From contig JAPXFQ010002623.1 of assembly GCA_028564705.1 (NCBI GenBank), positions 1,468,001-1,532,000 on the forward strand: 64,000 nt of DNA. Direction: 5' to 3'. The DNA is from Apricaphanius iberus. Its lineage: Eukaryota; Chordata; Actinopteri; Cyprinodontiformes; Aphaniidae. The position numbers were made by a program, and so were the translations under genes. Positions 47,728 through 61,173 of the stretch are shown here, piece by piece (positions within the stretch are counted from its first letter, which is position 1; every line of letters begins with the position of its first letter). The notes beneath the pieces are model-generated. The model had not been told where the DNA came from and ran no database searches. It saw nothing but the letters and a program-made list of their open reading frames with translations.

Positions 47728-48484
47728 GATAGTACAGATTGTGTGTATATGATAATAAATAATCATCTAGTTTCTGGTTGTTGGTGGTTTTTGCTCGGTG
47801 TACTGCATTGTTCCATCATGGCAGATACGTCAGTAAGTCGTCTGTTTAGCCGCAGTCCGCCTAGAATCATGTCAGCAAAGGTTGAGAGAAAGTGCCAGAA
47901 TCCAGTTTGGGAATACTTTATTCTACATTATGTGCAAAATGATCAAAAGCATAATAGTACTCATGGTGAATTGGCTTTTGTTTTATTATGTTGCTAGTCA
48001 GTGTTTTTATAGAACTGTACCACCTGCATTAATTGTTGGGCTTTCTAATGCACAGGTGCTGTTATTGAGATTACAGAACTTTGAACATTACTCTGCCATA
48101 CATCTTTTATACTTGCCTCATTTGTATGGTTGTTCATCTGGCCCATGTCAATACATTTTTCTAAAAAGAATAATATTTTCAGACATTTTGTTATACATTT
48201 CTTCTTTTTTAGTCTTACCCTGGTACACAACTTGTTTAACAAAAAGACTTAGACTAAAACTGAAACTAATAAAAACTAAACTAAGCATTTTCAAAAACTT
48301 AAACTAAACTACATAACAAATTGCAAAAAAATATAAAAAAACTGAAATAGAATTGAAAATCTCTAAATCAATACTAAATTAAAGCTAAAATGAAGAAAAA
48401 AGTTAAACTATTAAAATTTAAATAGACGCCTCCAAGGTTTTTCCCTGCCTGTCACCTCACTTTCTTAAACCTCACATTCAACAG
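47728..48484. other. No recognised feature
   Basis: AT-rich. A 141-codon frame (47882-48307) is of low-complexity hydrophobic and lysine composition without a domain. Confidence 0.45.
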
Positions 48485-48780
48485 GCTACATGCTGGTTTG
48501 CCCTGACAACATACCACGCAAGCTGCGATATAAGACCAAGACTATACAGCATGTTAAATATCTCTCAATTGAGATCTATTCAGTTCCAACATCCTTCCAA
48601 GCAGACAAGAACTCTCTGAACAAATGGCTAAATAAATGAATAACTGAATTTATTTGGCATTGTAACCAGCGGTACAACAAAATTCCCTTCCAGTATAACC
48701 CTTCCAAGAGAAAAACATTCAGACACAACATACATCATAGGGCCAAGCAGCTGTGGGATCGCCATATATAGGCACTCCCA
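48485..48780 (+). pseudogene. L1-like ORF2 C-terminal remnant
   Basis: The plus strand reads KTKTIQHVKYLSIEIYS, then NSLNKWL, a stop, ITEFIWHCNQRYNKIPFQY and HRAKQLW. In L1-like elements the region after the RT has the order 'YLGV.I', 'L..W', then 'FIW....R.K'. The match is weak but ordered. Several stops are present. Confidence 0.4.
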
Positions 48781-50262
48781 TATGCAGATGCCGAATAGGG
48801 GGGTAACCATTGGTTGGGGTAGATGGTTGAGGGAAAGAAGGGGCACCTACATGGCAGGATTACCTGTTAAGATGATCTTTTTTGACATTTTTTTAAATTA
48901 AATAAGCATTTCCAAAGATACAGACCATGAGTAGAGGTCTCTTTCCCTGAGACATGCATTATTCTTTGGCCAGTCCTTGACTGTAAAGCAGAAAAAATTA
49001 AAAACTATACTATCCTCCGAAGGACTGTCTCATAAAGATACTATAGACATAGAGTTTCTCTTCTAATTAAATTCATCTCACAGGGATCGAGGTGATATGA
49101 GGATATTCTAATTATAAAAATAACATAATTGATGTTTCTGGTATATAGCTAATTTCTGTGGCTTTCCTTCACAATTGATAGAAGAGGGGAGACACTGAGT
49201 TTTGCATTGATGAAAGTATCGGTTATCTCTCAGCGCCTGATTCATTTTGAAAACATGAAAGCCACTCAGATAGCCACATAATTAAACAGCTATTTCAGGG
49301 CATTCAATTTAAACTTGAGCTTGGTTGCTCCCTTGTAGCAGTTCCAGAATGCTTTGTCTCAGAGGTCTCTTTGACTCTGCAGACAATTTAAGGAAAACTA
49401 GTCACAGCAGAATAGCAGATCTCACTGCAATGAGAAGCTTAGTATTAATGTTTGCCTTTGATCTGGCCTGGACAATTGACGACTACCTTTTGTCTTCAAA
49501 TAAATGACTTCCTCTTACTGTGGAAGACTTGTAAATTATTAAGACTATGCAAGAACTTTGACTGATTTATATTACTTTTTTCAACACTTGCCAAAGAATT
49601 CAAAGGCTTATGATTTAAAGAATTCTGAACCCTGGATAAAATAATCACTAGTATTTTTACAGAACATCTATATAATTTGGCCATCTTCCACTATAACCTT
49701 TATCTAGTGTTGGAAATGGTTTCCGAATTTGCTCTACACAACAGCTTACACTTATCATAGTTTTGTAGTGGAAAGATTATTTCAATATTAGTTCTGTTTA
49801 GTAATTAGTAATTAATAGCAAAAGCGGACTAAGGCGTATACATGCATTTCAAATGTCTGATTTCAGTCAGACTAAGGTAATAATTTGACTTTCTCTTGCT
49901 GCATGTAAACATACATCTATAAACATCTAACTAATGTTAGATTGAGAGAGCTTCGGTCCAACAGGGTTTTCTTTACCATTGTAATAAATATCTTAAAACA
50001 CCAATGGCTTAGACAAGAATGTCACATACATTTTTGGATTTTTATTTAGTAACTCTGTTGTTCTTTTTCTTTTGTTGGAATTACTTTACAAGTTCAATAA
50101 TTTTTAAAAACAAGAATAAGATCCAGACACTTGACTTTAATTTAGATTTCGTCAAACCCACACAGGTCAGAACAAATACATTGATGTAGGAAACTACTCA
50201 TTGCAACAAAACAACTGTACATTTTTAAGAGACATTTAACTCTATCTTAGTCGGGCTGTATG
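48781..50262. other. No recognised gene
   Basis: AT-rich. Frames at 49325-49507 and 49496-49684 lack domains. Confidence 0.5.
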
Positions 50263-51295
50263 TAAGGCAAGGCAAGGCAATTTTATTTATATAGCACACT
50301 TTCAACACAAGGCAATTCAAGGTGCTTTACATGATTCAGTGATAATGATACCAAATACATGATTACAGAAGCATGATTAGCGAAAAACAGAAACATATAT
50401 GTTTAACAGATAGACATAATCAATACATAAATTAAGATTATGTAAGGAACAAATTTATGCAATATAGATTAAAAACAGATAAAACACAAATTTATGCAAT
50501 ATAGAATAAAAAACAGATAAAACACAATAGATTAAAAAGGAAATAAAAAAATAAGAATAAAACTTAAACCACGAGAATCAAATAGTGATCAGAAAGCGCA
50601 ATTTAGGGCTCAAAGGCAGCTCTGAATAGTAGAGTTTTAATCTTTGATTTAAAAAAGCCTAACGATTCAGTATTTTTGTATTCTTCTGGTTTGTTCCAGA
50701 TTTGTGGTGCATAGAAGCTGAAAGCTGCCTCTCCTTGTTTAGTTCTAATTTTAGGAATGTTAAGTAAGCTCGAGTTGGAGGACCCGAGTCGTCTGCTGGG
50801 TTGGTATAGTGACAGCAGATCTCCAACATACTTTGGTGCTAAATCGTTCAGTGATTTATAGACCAGTAGGAGTATTTTAAAGTCTATTCTCTGAGCTACA
50901 GGGAGCCAGTGTAAGGACTTAAGAACTGGGGTGATGTGTTCTACTTTCCTAGTTCTAGTGAGGACACGGGCAGCAGCGTTCTGGATCAGCTGCAGCTGTC
51001 TGATTGCGTTTTTAGGTAGACCTGTGAGGACGCTGTTGCAGTAATCAATCCGACTAAAGATAAACGCATGGATCAGTTTTTCAAGGTCCTTCTGTGACAT
51101 CAGTCCATTTATCCTAGAAATTTTATTCAGGTGATAGAAGGCTGACCTATTTATTGCCTTTATGTGACCCTGAAAGTTCAGGTCTGAGTCCATTATTACA
51201 CCTAGATTACGGGCCTGATGAGTCGTTTTCAGTTGTATTCGCTGATGCTGTAATTGGTGCTGTATCTGTATACATTTGGTAGGAACTAAAGTGAT
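50263..51295 (-). mobile_element. L2-clade LINE 3' end, minus strand, copy C
   Basis: A 196-codon minus-strand frame (51193 to 50603) reads NLGVIMDSDLNFQGHIKAI, then FIFSRIDYCNSVLTGLP, LQLIQNAAARVLTRTRK, HITPVLKSLHWLPV and EAAFSFYAPQIWN, ending SKIKTLLFRAAFEP. This is the complete C-terminal part of an L2-clade fish LINE ORF after the RT palm, with no internal stop, so this copy is younger than A and B. The 3' untranslated part ends GTGCTATATAAATAAAA and a (TTGCC)n tail at 50263-50280. The 5' end is truncated beside a Tc1-type terminus. Confidence 0.9.
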
Positions 51296-51299
51296 TTAA

Positions 51300-51466
51300 A
51301 AATTAATTCAAATGAAACGTGCACCATTTTCTTGTTTTTATAATGCATTGGAGTTGTATAGTTTTAGCCAGGAAATAGAAAGGTTCAAATGCATCAGTTA
51401 AAGTGGAAAATAATTACAGAACATGTAGCCAGAAGAAGTGTCTAAATTTTTGACTGGCACTGTATA
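51300..51466. mobile_element. Tc1/mariner terminal fragment
   Basis: The right end reads GTCTAAATTTTTGACTGGCA then CTGTATA, the reverse of a common fish Tc1 terminus (TACAGTGCCAGTCAAAAGTT type). The partner terminus and transposase were not found. Confidence 0.5.
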
Positions 51467-53689
51467 TAATAAAGCCTTACTGTTTTATTTAAATACACAT
51501 AAATAAGAGTGACTTTAAAATTGTAGATGGTTCAAAGCAAAACAGCTGTCAGTGGGTTGGCTTTCTTCCCTGCTCTTCAAGAGAACTGCTCAGAGCTTGA
51601 GGTGACTGACATATTTACTCCTTCCTCAGCAAAGTCCTCCACCATGCCTCTCTCTGTCACTGCCCTTCAATGACTCCTCATCCTGCCAAGAATGGACAGA
51701 GAGAGGCAAGAGATTAGGGGCTTTTACTGTATTGGAAAAGACGAATGATCTCAAAGACACCCTATCTTTTTTCATAAATGCTAAGGCGAAAAGACCAGCC
51801 ACCTACCTGACAGGCTGACTTACTCATTGATAAAAACACCGCCAAGGTTAAAGTACATCAGATTGAAAGAGCTGAGTTTAAATAAAAGTTTAGGAGCATA
51901 CATTTTCAAGTTATTATTGTGGATAACTACAATAACTGGGAGCTCTAATCCTGGCCTAAAGCACGTTCTCTTCCAATACCACATGACTGTTTTACCTGTA
52001 GATGCGAACTGGTTTATATTTTTTGAAGTTACATTTTGAACAAACACTGATTTAGTTTGAGATTACAGTTCAAGGGGGCTATTCCATGAACTATTTCTTA
52101 TTTCTTTTAAAAAATCATCACAGTTATGCCAAATATGTGTGTCAAAATATGTTTTTTGCATACACATCACATAAACCTCCAATCAGAGATATACTGTTGT
52201 AGCATTAGTTTAAAACTAGGCAGAGCCAGGCAACATGGAATAAAAAATATGTATGTTGAGGAGTGCTTTACTGGATCAGTTTCCAATTCTCTTGTTTTAC
52301 AGCTGGGATTAGAATTATTTAGTATTCCAGTAAAAATAAGATTGAACAAAGTTTGTTCAAAAAGAAAAAACTATAATAAAGATCAATATATTATTAAAAT
52401 AAACAACTACAAAGTTTTTCTGAGGTGGTCCCCGCCTTTTCTGAAAATGAGATTTGGATGGCTGGAGGTTCAAGGTGTTTAAAGGTAAACTTGTAATCTT
52501 TTGCAGATGTACACAAAAATAGACAAACAGACAGAAACAGATATAAGATAAATAGATAAAACAAAATAACCTATTTAGCAAACCATATCGAAAAAGATTG
52601 ATTTTTGTAAGGATCTGTTGAGCAAGCCTTTATGAGAATGTTATATTGATATCATTGCACTGATGATCCTACAACAACGTTTCCGGGTGATCTGTTTAAA
52701 AACAGTTAATGAAGTTGGAAGGTTTTATCAGAGGGCAGGCCTTAGTAAAAGCTTTTCTTCTGCAGTTCCCCTGAGATCACATAGTGGACTTCATACCACA
52801 ACAACTATTTTTTAAAGTTATTTCTTCCTTAGAAAAAGTGCTTATAGGATTTAGTTGACAGAAAACAGATTCGGGTTACTTCCATACCTAGAATGTTGCT
52901 TTACTACTCTGTTCACTCGTGTACGGGCTTTGTTTGCCAGGAGGGTGTCAAACATGAGCCGTTTGGATGCTGCGAACTTTTGAACCAGATAACATGCTTT
53001 GCATGCATTGTTACATACATACCTTGAGATATTATATTTGAACACTTCTTGTTTCCCAGTATGGCCCAGAAATGAAGTGTCATATAAAATGTATACTATA
53101 TGGCTATTTTACCTGTGTTATTTAGCAGTGACTCATTTAATACTGTGCTGGAAATAGTTTAAAATTTAGCATGCTCAGTAAGCCCCCTTATTACATTACC
53201 TGAAATGCTTAGGCTAAGTCTGCACATAGAAACAGAAGCTGAGCAAGAACTTACTGTGAACTTGATATGGAGAAGATAAATAATACTTAAGTTAGAACTT
53301 TTACTAAAAAGACTACCTGTTTTTGAAGCATTTCTAAGATATGATATAAGATTGGACTTGTAACACTAATGTGTAACTGGGCAAAATTTTACTATTCCTG
53401 CCAATGTTAGTCAAGGGCATCCTCTCTATTGCAACATAGATGCTACTGAACTTGTACTTTAGACAAAAGTTAGCCCAGTTTTTATCATCAACATCTATGT
53501 GCATTTTTAGATTCTACTTAAATGTATACCCCTCTCGCCCAATAATTATGGTTTCATTTGGCACAAATGCGTTCCAAAAGTTTAAAACTAGTTACTAGTT
53601 TTTTCTGGGGTTTTTTAATGGTGGCCCAAAATGGCATTCCTCTTTTGTACCTTTGTAATAGTAAGCTTTTGGATTTTATCCACCAGCCT
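51467..53689. other. No recognised gene
   Basis: AT-rich. The frame at 52126-52482 has no domain. Confidence 0.5.
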
Positions 53690-54070
53690 TTTCTGTTGTC
53701 ACTATACCAAACCCTCAGACAACTCAGGTCTTTCAGCTCTAATCTAAACATCTCTAGAAATAGAACCAAACACGGAGAAGCAGCTTTCAGTTTCAATGCT
53801 CCCCTTATCTGGAATGAACTTATAGACAACTGCAAAGCTGTTGAAAGACTGAGTTCCTTTAAATCAAAGCTAAAACCTCACCTGTTTAGAGCTGCTTTTG
53901 AGTAAGCGATAAATAATAGCTGTAATGTCATATGTTTAAATGTGTCATATTTGTTGTGTGTATAATGTTGTATTTTATGATTCTACTGTTGACCTCCTTC
54001 AAATCACGTAAAGCACATTGAATTGCCTTGTTGTTAGCAAGTGCGCCATGCAAATAAAGTTGGCTTTCTT
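53690..54070 (+). mobile_element. L2-clade LINE 3' end, plus strand, copy D
   Basis: The plus frame ending at 53905 reads LLSLYQTLRQLRSFSSN, then NRTKHGEAAFSFNAPLIWNE and FKSKLKPHLFRAAFE. It parallels copy C (LLSLYQPSRRL, IRTKQGEAAFSF, LLFRAAFE) and so belongs to the same family. The 3' untranslated part includes AAAGCACATTGAATTGCCTT and ends GCAAATAAAGTTGGCTT. Only the last 70 codons remain. Confidence 0.85.
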
Positions 54071-54179
54071 TGTCTTGCCCACAATCCCACTGACTCTACA
54101 CGTTGAAAAATATATTTTATTCATTAAAGAGCCTTGTTTGACACAGTTTAATTGTTAAAAATCTTTTTATACTGTTAAC

Positions 54180-54345
54180 TCTGCTAAGGAGGTTACGTTT
54201 TCACCAGGGTTTGCTTGTCTGTCTGTCTGTTAGTAGCATAACTCAAAATGTTGTAGGTGGATTTTTTTTTTTAACAGTTCAGGAAATGTCTGCAATGGGA
54301 TCAGGAAGAAGTGATTTGAATATGGTGGTTATTGGAAAACTGCCA
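54180..54345 (+). repeat. Interspersed repeat of the 'AAGGAGGTTATGTTTTC' family, copy 3
   Basis: CTAAGGAGGTTACGTTTTCA, CCAGGGTTTGCTTGTCTGTC and TTCAGGAAATGTCTG are in the same order as in the copies at 7511 and 14826. Confidence 0.8.
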
Positions 54346-54828
54346 CTACCGAACAAGTGAATTTCTTGAAAAACTAATGCACCAATAATAATTATAGTAG
54401 TATCGGTGTGAATCCATCAACAAAAGGTATGTTTTCATGGTCAAGGAATCTAAAAAGTGACAAACGTATAAGATCAAAACATTAATGGGGTCTGAGTCTA
54501 CTTTTGGAGCGCTTTTCTTTAGTTCTTAATGTTTTTGTAACCATTCCAGGCTTGTGGATCAACATTTCTGACTTTCATTAATTAAATTGTCTTGTTTGTA
54601 CCAAAATCAGCTTAGGGAAATGGGTATTTTGATCTAAAAACCAAGTCAAAGATTGCCAATCAGAAGTTCCTTATTACAGTTTTGGAATATTTTTAGACGT
54701 TTTTTATGCTGATTTTAAGAAAAACAGGTATTATTGTAAGAAATAGCAATGTACTTTGAGGCAATATGCAGCAATGGATTTGGAGGGCACTGCATTTTTA
54801 ACCAAAATTGCTGTTGAGTTTTAACTTT
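54346..54828. other. No recognised feature; left flank of LTR element
   Basis: AT-rich without recognised repeats. The last four bases, CTTT, are the left copy of the target duplication. Confidence 0.5.
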
Positions 54829-55397
54829 TGTTGAATTAAATAATTATCATAAGTAATTCAATGTATGTTCAAGCAGAGACAAAATGGAGCCAATTTCCAG
54901 TTTAACATTTATTTTGAACAGATTAACAAATTGCAGTTTTACAGAGGAATTTTGCCCCCGTCAGTTCCTCTGTGGTCCAGATTTAAAGAAATCTGAACAA
55001 TTAACTGATCTTCATTTCACAGCTTTATAGACAACCGGGCCTCTGGGCGTTTATAATCTCTCCAATCAGAACATTTTCATACAGTGTCTTCGCTCTTATT
55101 TGCTGTCAGAGAATCCTGGAGTCAAAAGATCAGTCGTCTCTGTTCTGGGTCAAAGGTTCATTATAAAGATTTATGGTTAAATGGCTATCTGCTTCTCTAA
55201 AAACTTTTATCCCAGTTTCTTATCTAAACATCCTGCTTTTACAGCTTGCAATAACTTTTAGCCAAAAGTTTTACGACTTAAAAGCTTACCTGCATAAACA
55301 ATAGTGTCAGACCCATTTTTTACAACCATGCAAACTATATTAACAGTCTTTTACCTTCTGAATGATAAAAGTTTAAACCTTATGCAGAATTACCACA
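54829..55397 (-). repeat. 3' LTR
   Basis: On the minus strand a TATA-like word TATAAA (complement at 55050-55055) and a polyadenylation signal AATAAA (complement at 54908-54913) lie about 140 bases apart. This gives a plausible U3-R-U5 order: long U3, short R, U5 of about 75 bases. Confidence 0.92.
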
Positions 55398-55408
55398 ATT
55401 CCCTCTTT
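55398..55408 (-). promoter_or_regulatory. Polypurine tract
   Basis: On the minus strand AAAAGAGGGAA, with AT as the last bases before the LTR, lies directly upstream of the 3' LTR. It is the expected primer site for plus-strand DNA synthesis during reverse transcription. Confidence 0.8.
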
Positions 55409-55646
55409 TCAATCCATTTTTGAAAATGGATTGATTAAAGATCAAAACCTGTAAAGCTTTTTGAGAATGCAAAAAACTCCAACCCAAGAAATTTCATCAG
55501 TTTAAAAACATTAAGTATTTCAGACTAAAATTCAAAACACAAACTATTAAAGTACCTTTTTTAACCTTAACTCCCATTACTCAAAAAATGTAAATCTGTT
55601 AATTATAAATTCACCCTCTTTTGGCATTAACCAAAAAATTTATTTT

Positions 55647-55890
55647 AAAAAAAAAAAAAAGAAAAAAAATAAAAAAAAAAAAAAAAAATAAAAAAAAAAA
55701 AAAAAAAAAAATAAAAAAAGAAAATGAAAGAAAAAAAATAAAAACAAAAAAGAAAAAAAAAAAAGAAAAAAAAAAAAATAAAAAAAAGAAAAAAAAAAAA
55801 AAAAAATAAAAAAAAAAGGAAAAGAAAAAAAAAAAAAATAAAAAAAAAAAAAAACAAAAAAAAAAAAAGATAAAATGAAAAAAAAAAAAA
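55647..55890. repeat. 244 bp A-rich tract
   Basis: Nearly all bases are A, with scattered single G, T or C. On the element's own strand it is a T-rich tract about 250 bases inside the 3' LTR. The long F-rich or K-rich frames here are artefacts of composition. Confidence 0.95.
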
Positions 55891-58800
55891 CAATTCCCAC
55901 AAACTAAATTCAAAACCCCACAATGTATAAGAATGTCTTACATGTGAAGAGATAATTAAATCTGACTTGATACATGTTAATACTGTGGAAGAAGCTCAGA
56001 AAATCCATGAACATAGACATTATTACTATATTATATTCTGAAAGAAATCAAACTTAAAGTGTTAAGAAACCTGTGAAATAGAAGGTATTAAGAACCCTTT
56101 TAGGCAGTGTTACGACTCTTCACTTGTGAATAAAATAGTTAATCAAATAGTTAAACAACCTGTAAAATGCAAAAAAATATTAATAAATGTTCAGTCTTTA
56201 TATTTGTATTCTGATCCTCTTTCTTCACTCTCATTTTATCCCCCTCAGTGGCTCCTGGCAGCTGGAGAGCGATATACAGAGCTGATCAGTGTGGAGGGCT
56301 CCTATTTTTTTTGGTGTTCCAGTTTTTACTCCCATATTTGCAGATAACCACTCTCTGAAATGCCAATTACTTCATTAATTGAGCATTTCCCCCAATATAC
56401 ACAAATGCACAGACAGGCCCCGCCGCCTGTGGCCCCAGCTTCCGATTCAGCTTGGTCAAAACCTTCTCGATCCTCCTTAGGCAGAATCCTGCCGCTCCTC
56501 GACCAGGCTCGTCGTTTCCGTGAAGCTGCATTCAGTCCATGTCTATAAAAGAATTGTCTTTTCCAAATCAAATCACAATCAGATGATTACAATAATAATC
56601 CCTCTTTAATGGTAAATTACTCCCGTAATTGACCATTCCCAAACACAGCCAATCCATTCAGGTGCAGGAAGATGCGATCTGATGCCATTAAAAAGACCTG
56701 GTATGGAATCAAATGATTAATTTAACATTTACTCATTATTTCTAAATTCCTCCTTACAGCTTAACAAAACCCATAGCATGTGTCATAATAGCCAGAAATA
56801 TATCCCATAAGTACGCAAAACTAACTTAGTTAGCCTGAGTTTTTCACACCCTAGCTGTCAGACCCTGTAAATTTTCCAAGTATAAATTAACAAAAACTAA
56901 ACCTATAAATTTAAAGTGTCCAATTTATCTTCTTTCTCCAAACCTGAGCATGGGAGCAGAGCCAGGTTTTTCCCCTCCAGCACCGACAGGCCTGTCCTAC
57001 TGGGGCAGCAGCTCTGTGCTCTCCCCATTCTCCTCAGTGCCTGCTGTGGATAAAGCCAAGAACGTTTGTTAATCTCAGCAAATTGTCTCCTGCATTGTTG
57101 TGAAAGGCAGTTATGACAAGTTTCCACAGATAAGTAGACCAGACATTTCATCCAGTCCACACAAGCCTTTGGAGTGCGTCAACAATGGAGAAACAGCCAT
57201 TCACGTCCCATGCCCTAATTTGGCAAATCAATATAATGTTATTTAGTTTTAGCAAACATGTCCAAACTTGGCAAATCTATAGTCTGATCACAAATACAAT
57301 CAAAAGTATAGAAAAACGCAGGCTAACCTCTATCAGTCAGTCTTACCCACTCTGCAAATTCTTCCATCATCCCCATAACTTCCTTCCTGGGCTATACATT
57401 TCAGAGTCAGCAGTCTCCAATTCCTTGAGGTGAGAAAAATATCTTAAAATTAATCAGTAAGATCAGTAGGCTCTATCTTGATGTCCTGCAAAATATGGTG
57501 TCTGAAAGCAAACATAACTCTTAAGTCATAATGTCGATTCCTCAGATATAAACTGCATTGATACCATTCACTAATTCTTTTCTTCAAAGTTTAGTGGTCT
57601 ATTCCCAAAGTAAATAGATAACTAAATAAAATTGAAAAACAAAAAAAGGCTGGATTTTTCTGTTAGATTTTGCTAATACACCACTAAAACATTGCAATAA
57701 CAAAAATAAAGGCAATAACCATCTGCAAAGGTTCTGTCCCTTTTTTTTTTTTAAAGTCGCTATGGAAAAGTGGCTCTCCTGGTTTCGCTTCACTGAGGTT
57801 GAGACGAATAGCTCATATTGAACTAAACCCCTTTGTAATCAGACTTAACACCACTTTTCCCCGACTCTGTCCCTTTAATCAATTAATAATTTCTGCTAAT
57901 ATAAGTATGCTACTTACATTGAGATAACTGTTGTTGATGTTGAAAAAAGGTTAAAAACATCAAATGTTTAAAACAAAACCAGAGAACAGTACTCACTGAT
58001 AACACAACATAGTTTACAAAAACAGTCTTCAGTTTGCTATACTTCAAAGTCTATCTATATTTCTAAAGAAAAATCCAAGATTTAAATCACTGACAAAACA
58101 ACTTCCCCATAAATATTGCCAAACCTAAATTATATATATTTTTTTTTTAAACACAATCCAATATCCATTCAAAGTACTTTTGCTTCTATGATTCCTCTTT
58201 AAACAAACCCAAATGTGGTCACTTGCCCAAATATTCTTGATTGTAAACAATGAAAACTTTTCATACTTCAAAAACATCTGTCCGATTCTGTGAAGGGAAC
58301 TGAACATAGTCAAAGTGATTTTTGCAACTAAAACTCCTCTTAAATTTTCGTAGGATACACAGTAGTCTAATTCCCCTCAGCAGTCAAACAAAACAAAACG
58401 ATTCAATTCAATAAAAGAGGTTCAAGAGATGAGATTTCTCTAAACAAAAACTAGTCGCAATAAAATAAAAAATAAAAAATAAAAAACTAAAAACCAGCAT
58501 TTTTCTTTTCAGTATCCCCCTTTTCTTCTCAGGCTTCTTTTTTATTTTCTTTTCTCCAATGATAAACACCAAATTAAATTGAAGCTTCTAGAGACGTCAA
58601 ATACATTACCACTGAATCATGATGCCTTTAATCCAGCTTCCCAAATTAACATTTTTCCAAAGTTCTAATTAATAAACAGACCGCAGTTCAGAAATCTGGG
58701 TCATAATCCAAATCAATACAAATATATAAATTTTGAGAGAGAAAGAGGAAAAAACAAAAAACAAGAAAAAATAAAGAAAATAAAATAAAAAAAATCTAAA

Positions 58801-61173
58801 TAAATTGAAGAAAATAAAATAAAAAAAAATCTAAATAAATTGTCAGTTACAGAGTCCCCACTAATCAAATGATATATTATGTCATTATTCTAGGATCAGA
58901 TCTGTTCCAAAATGTTTTAGGACCTGTAAATTTACTCTCAGCATCAAATAAACTAGCTAAAGAACATCTGAAAGATTAATCTTAAATTTCAAAACCAAAA
59001 CCGATTCTTATTTGTCAAAACAAAATGTGCATTCAAATATATGGTAACAATTATTTCAATGTAGCTGGTCCAATCACATTTTGCCTCTACACCATCAGAA
59101 TAAATGAATTTAGAATTTACTTCTTACTTCCAAATTAAACCATCATTTTCGATCACCGATGATATTCATTATTTGTTCTTAAATAAATCTACCAAAGACT
59201 TTAATTGTTACTTTCAATCCTTAGACCAATTCCAAATTTATCCCCAGTCTGTTAAAAAACAAACTGATTACTTAAAGATGACTCTGTGTTTTACTGTTTT
59301 CTTTTTTTTCAAACTCAAACATTCAAATCCCACTAGTTTATAAACTATCACTATGATAAGTGTTGTTTTGCATGGTAAAAACATTCAATTTATAACGGAA
59401 TTGAAATGTGCTGGGTTATTTCTTGAGCCCCAGTTGAATTTTGATAACTCCAATAAGCATTTTTGTCCATAAAATCCTTAAGAATGTTCAATTGTGTAAA
59501 TAATTTAACACCAGTCTCCTTTAGGTCGTTCATTCAGAGACCAAGCTATATTTCTAAAGTCTATAGAGCCATCAGAAATAAGCCAAACATAATTATAGCA
59601 TAAATGATACTTATTTAAATCACAGACTCATTTTCTGTACCATTCAACACGGTGCTTATTAAAATAATTTAAACCAGTTTGTTGCTTTCCAATTAATACC
59701 GTTTGCTTTTCGTTAAATGCTTATAATTACTACTTATAGCTTTATCTTTATTTAGGCCAACTTAACAACTCCTGCTTAGATCAATCAAAAAAGCAAAAAA
59801 TCCACCTATTTAAAGATTCAAAAAATGCATCTTTTATTTTGACTATAAACTCCCTCTTTTTAATTTTAAAGATGAAATCAAAAATTAAAACCACACCAAG
59901 TCAGAATCGACTCATGAGTAACTGTTCTTAGTCATTTACGTTTAATTGTAACATGCATAATTATCCCAAATAAATTTACATGCTATCCTCATAGTTTTCG
60001 CTCTCCTCGTAAAACCAGTTAACCAAATTCAGCATGTACTTCTTAATCTTTAATCTCCGTACCGTAACAGTTCAGTTAAACATGAAACACCTTAAAAAAT
60101 TGCCCTTCGTAGAAATGTGCTAAACCATTGCCGAAAGGGAGTAGCAACCAAAAGTTATCTGAGCAGTTATCTCGAGGCCGTTTTACATCCTAATTAACCA
60201 GAAAAATTTAACAAGATCCAAATTCGTTTAAGTCTTAACACGGCATTCGTCTGCAGGATTCTGTAATCACTTTCTATCCAAAATCAACTTTTAGCTTGCA
60301 ACACATAGAACATGCAGTTAGCCACCACCGCTAACTTAGCATAGCAGCCTAGCTCCACGTGCTACCGTTAGCTTTCTTTGTGAAACGAAAGCTAAAACAG
60401 TACAAAACGTACGGCGAAAACACTCCAGAAAATCGCAACACACACTTTAGAAGATGACTTACCGCAATACCAGGAGTTAATCCGCACAATTTATACCACT
60501 GTACCAAACTTTAATTCGGCACGAACAAAACATTCTCCTGTTCGTCCACGCGGACTGAAACATATGTCCCCAATTTCAGCCGTCCCGCACAGCAAACACC
60601 GATTCAACTACGTCCGTTACAGCCCAAAACCATTAACAAAAAACACAACATTATAAGCGGTGGCTTTTAGACCTAATTAATTATTTTATCGCGGAGGTTT
60701 CAGACCAGTCTGTTTCAAGTTTCGTAGTCCGCTTTGAGAAATTTCCTGGCGCCGGCTTCCAGAAAACCCCTCAAAAGACTCGAACAGATGGCAGAAAACC
60801 GCCTATAACCACTAATTTATTTATCAAAACATATAGGCACAGCTGTCGTATGTTAGCCGTGCTATCAAGCAAACAACTCACACAGTATTAGCTCCGAGTC
60901 CGCCATAGCACCTAGCTTAGGGCGGCCGCTCTGATGTCCTGTTGTAAATGTTCACAACTAATTCTTATAGATATTTAATTTCAGTTATCCATCATATTCA
61001 GTTATATATTTATTTATCTATGTTAATTTATTTATTATACTCGAGTTCATTATTTATACTATAACATTTTAACACAAAACGCAACATCACCAGCACTTCT
61101 CGCCAAGCGCCTGCGTAAAAAACATCTCACACACACACAGTAATACACCCTTGTACAAGCAGAATTTAAAACA
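55891..61173 (-). other. Interior of LTR element, unidentified
   Basis: AT-rich on the whole, with a few G+C-richer islands: about 56420-56530, 56930-57060, and 60300-60930. On the minus strand the island at about 56955-57050 is preceded by TTTATCCACAG and followed by CAG and GTTTGG, which looks like an exon flanked by splice sites. The island at 56430-56530 is preceded by CTGAATGCAG. This raises the possibility of captured host sequence with introns, but no protein family was recognised and one frame holds a stop. Confidence 0.5.
58776..58842. repeat. 34 bp A-rich tandem duplication
   Basis: GAAAATAAAATAAAAAAAAT-type units ending CTAAATAAATTG occur twice in a row, differing by one A in the homopolymer. 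Confidence 0.9.

Noticed and set aside
51820..52047. Overlapping frames on both strands of similar length
   Set aside because: Mirror-frame coincidence in AT-rich DNA; no inverted repeat or domain was found.
55611..55923. Several 60-100 codon frames across the A-rich tract (F-rich and K-rich)
   Set aside because: They are products of an almost pure A/T homopolymer and have no protein character.
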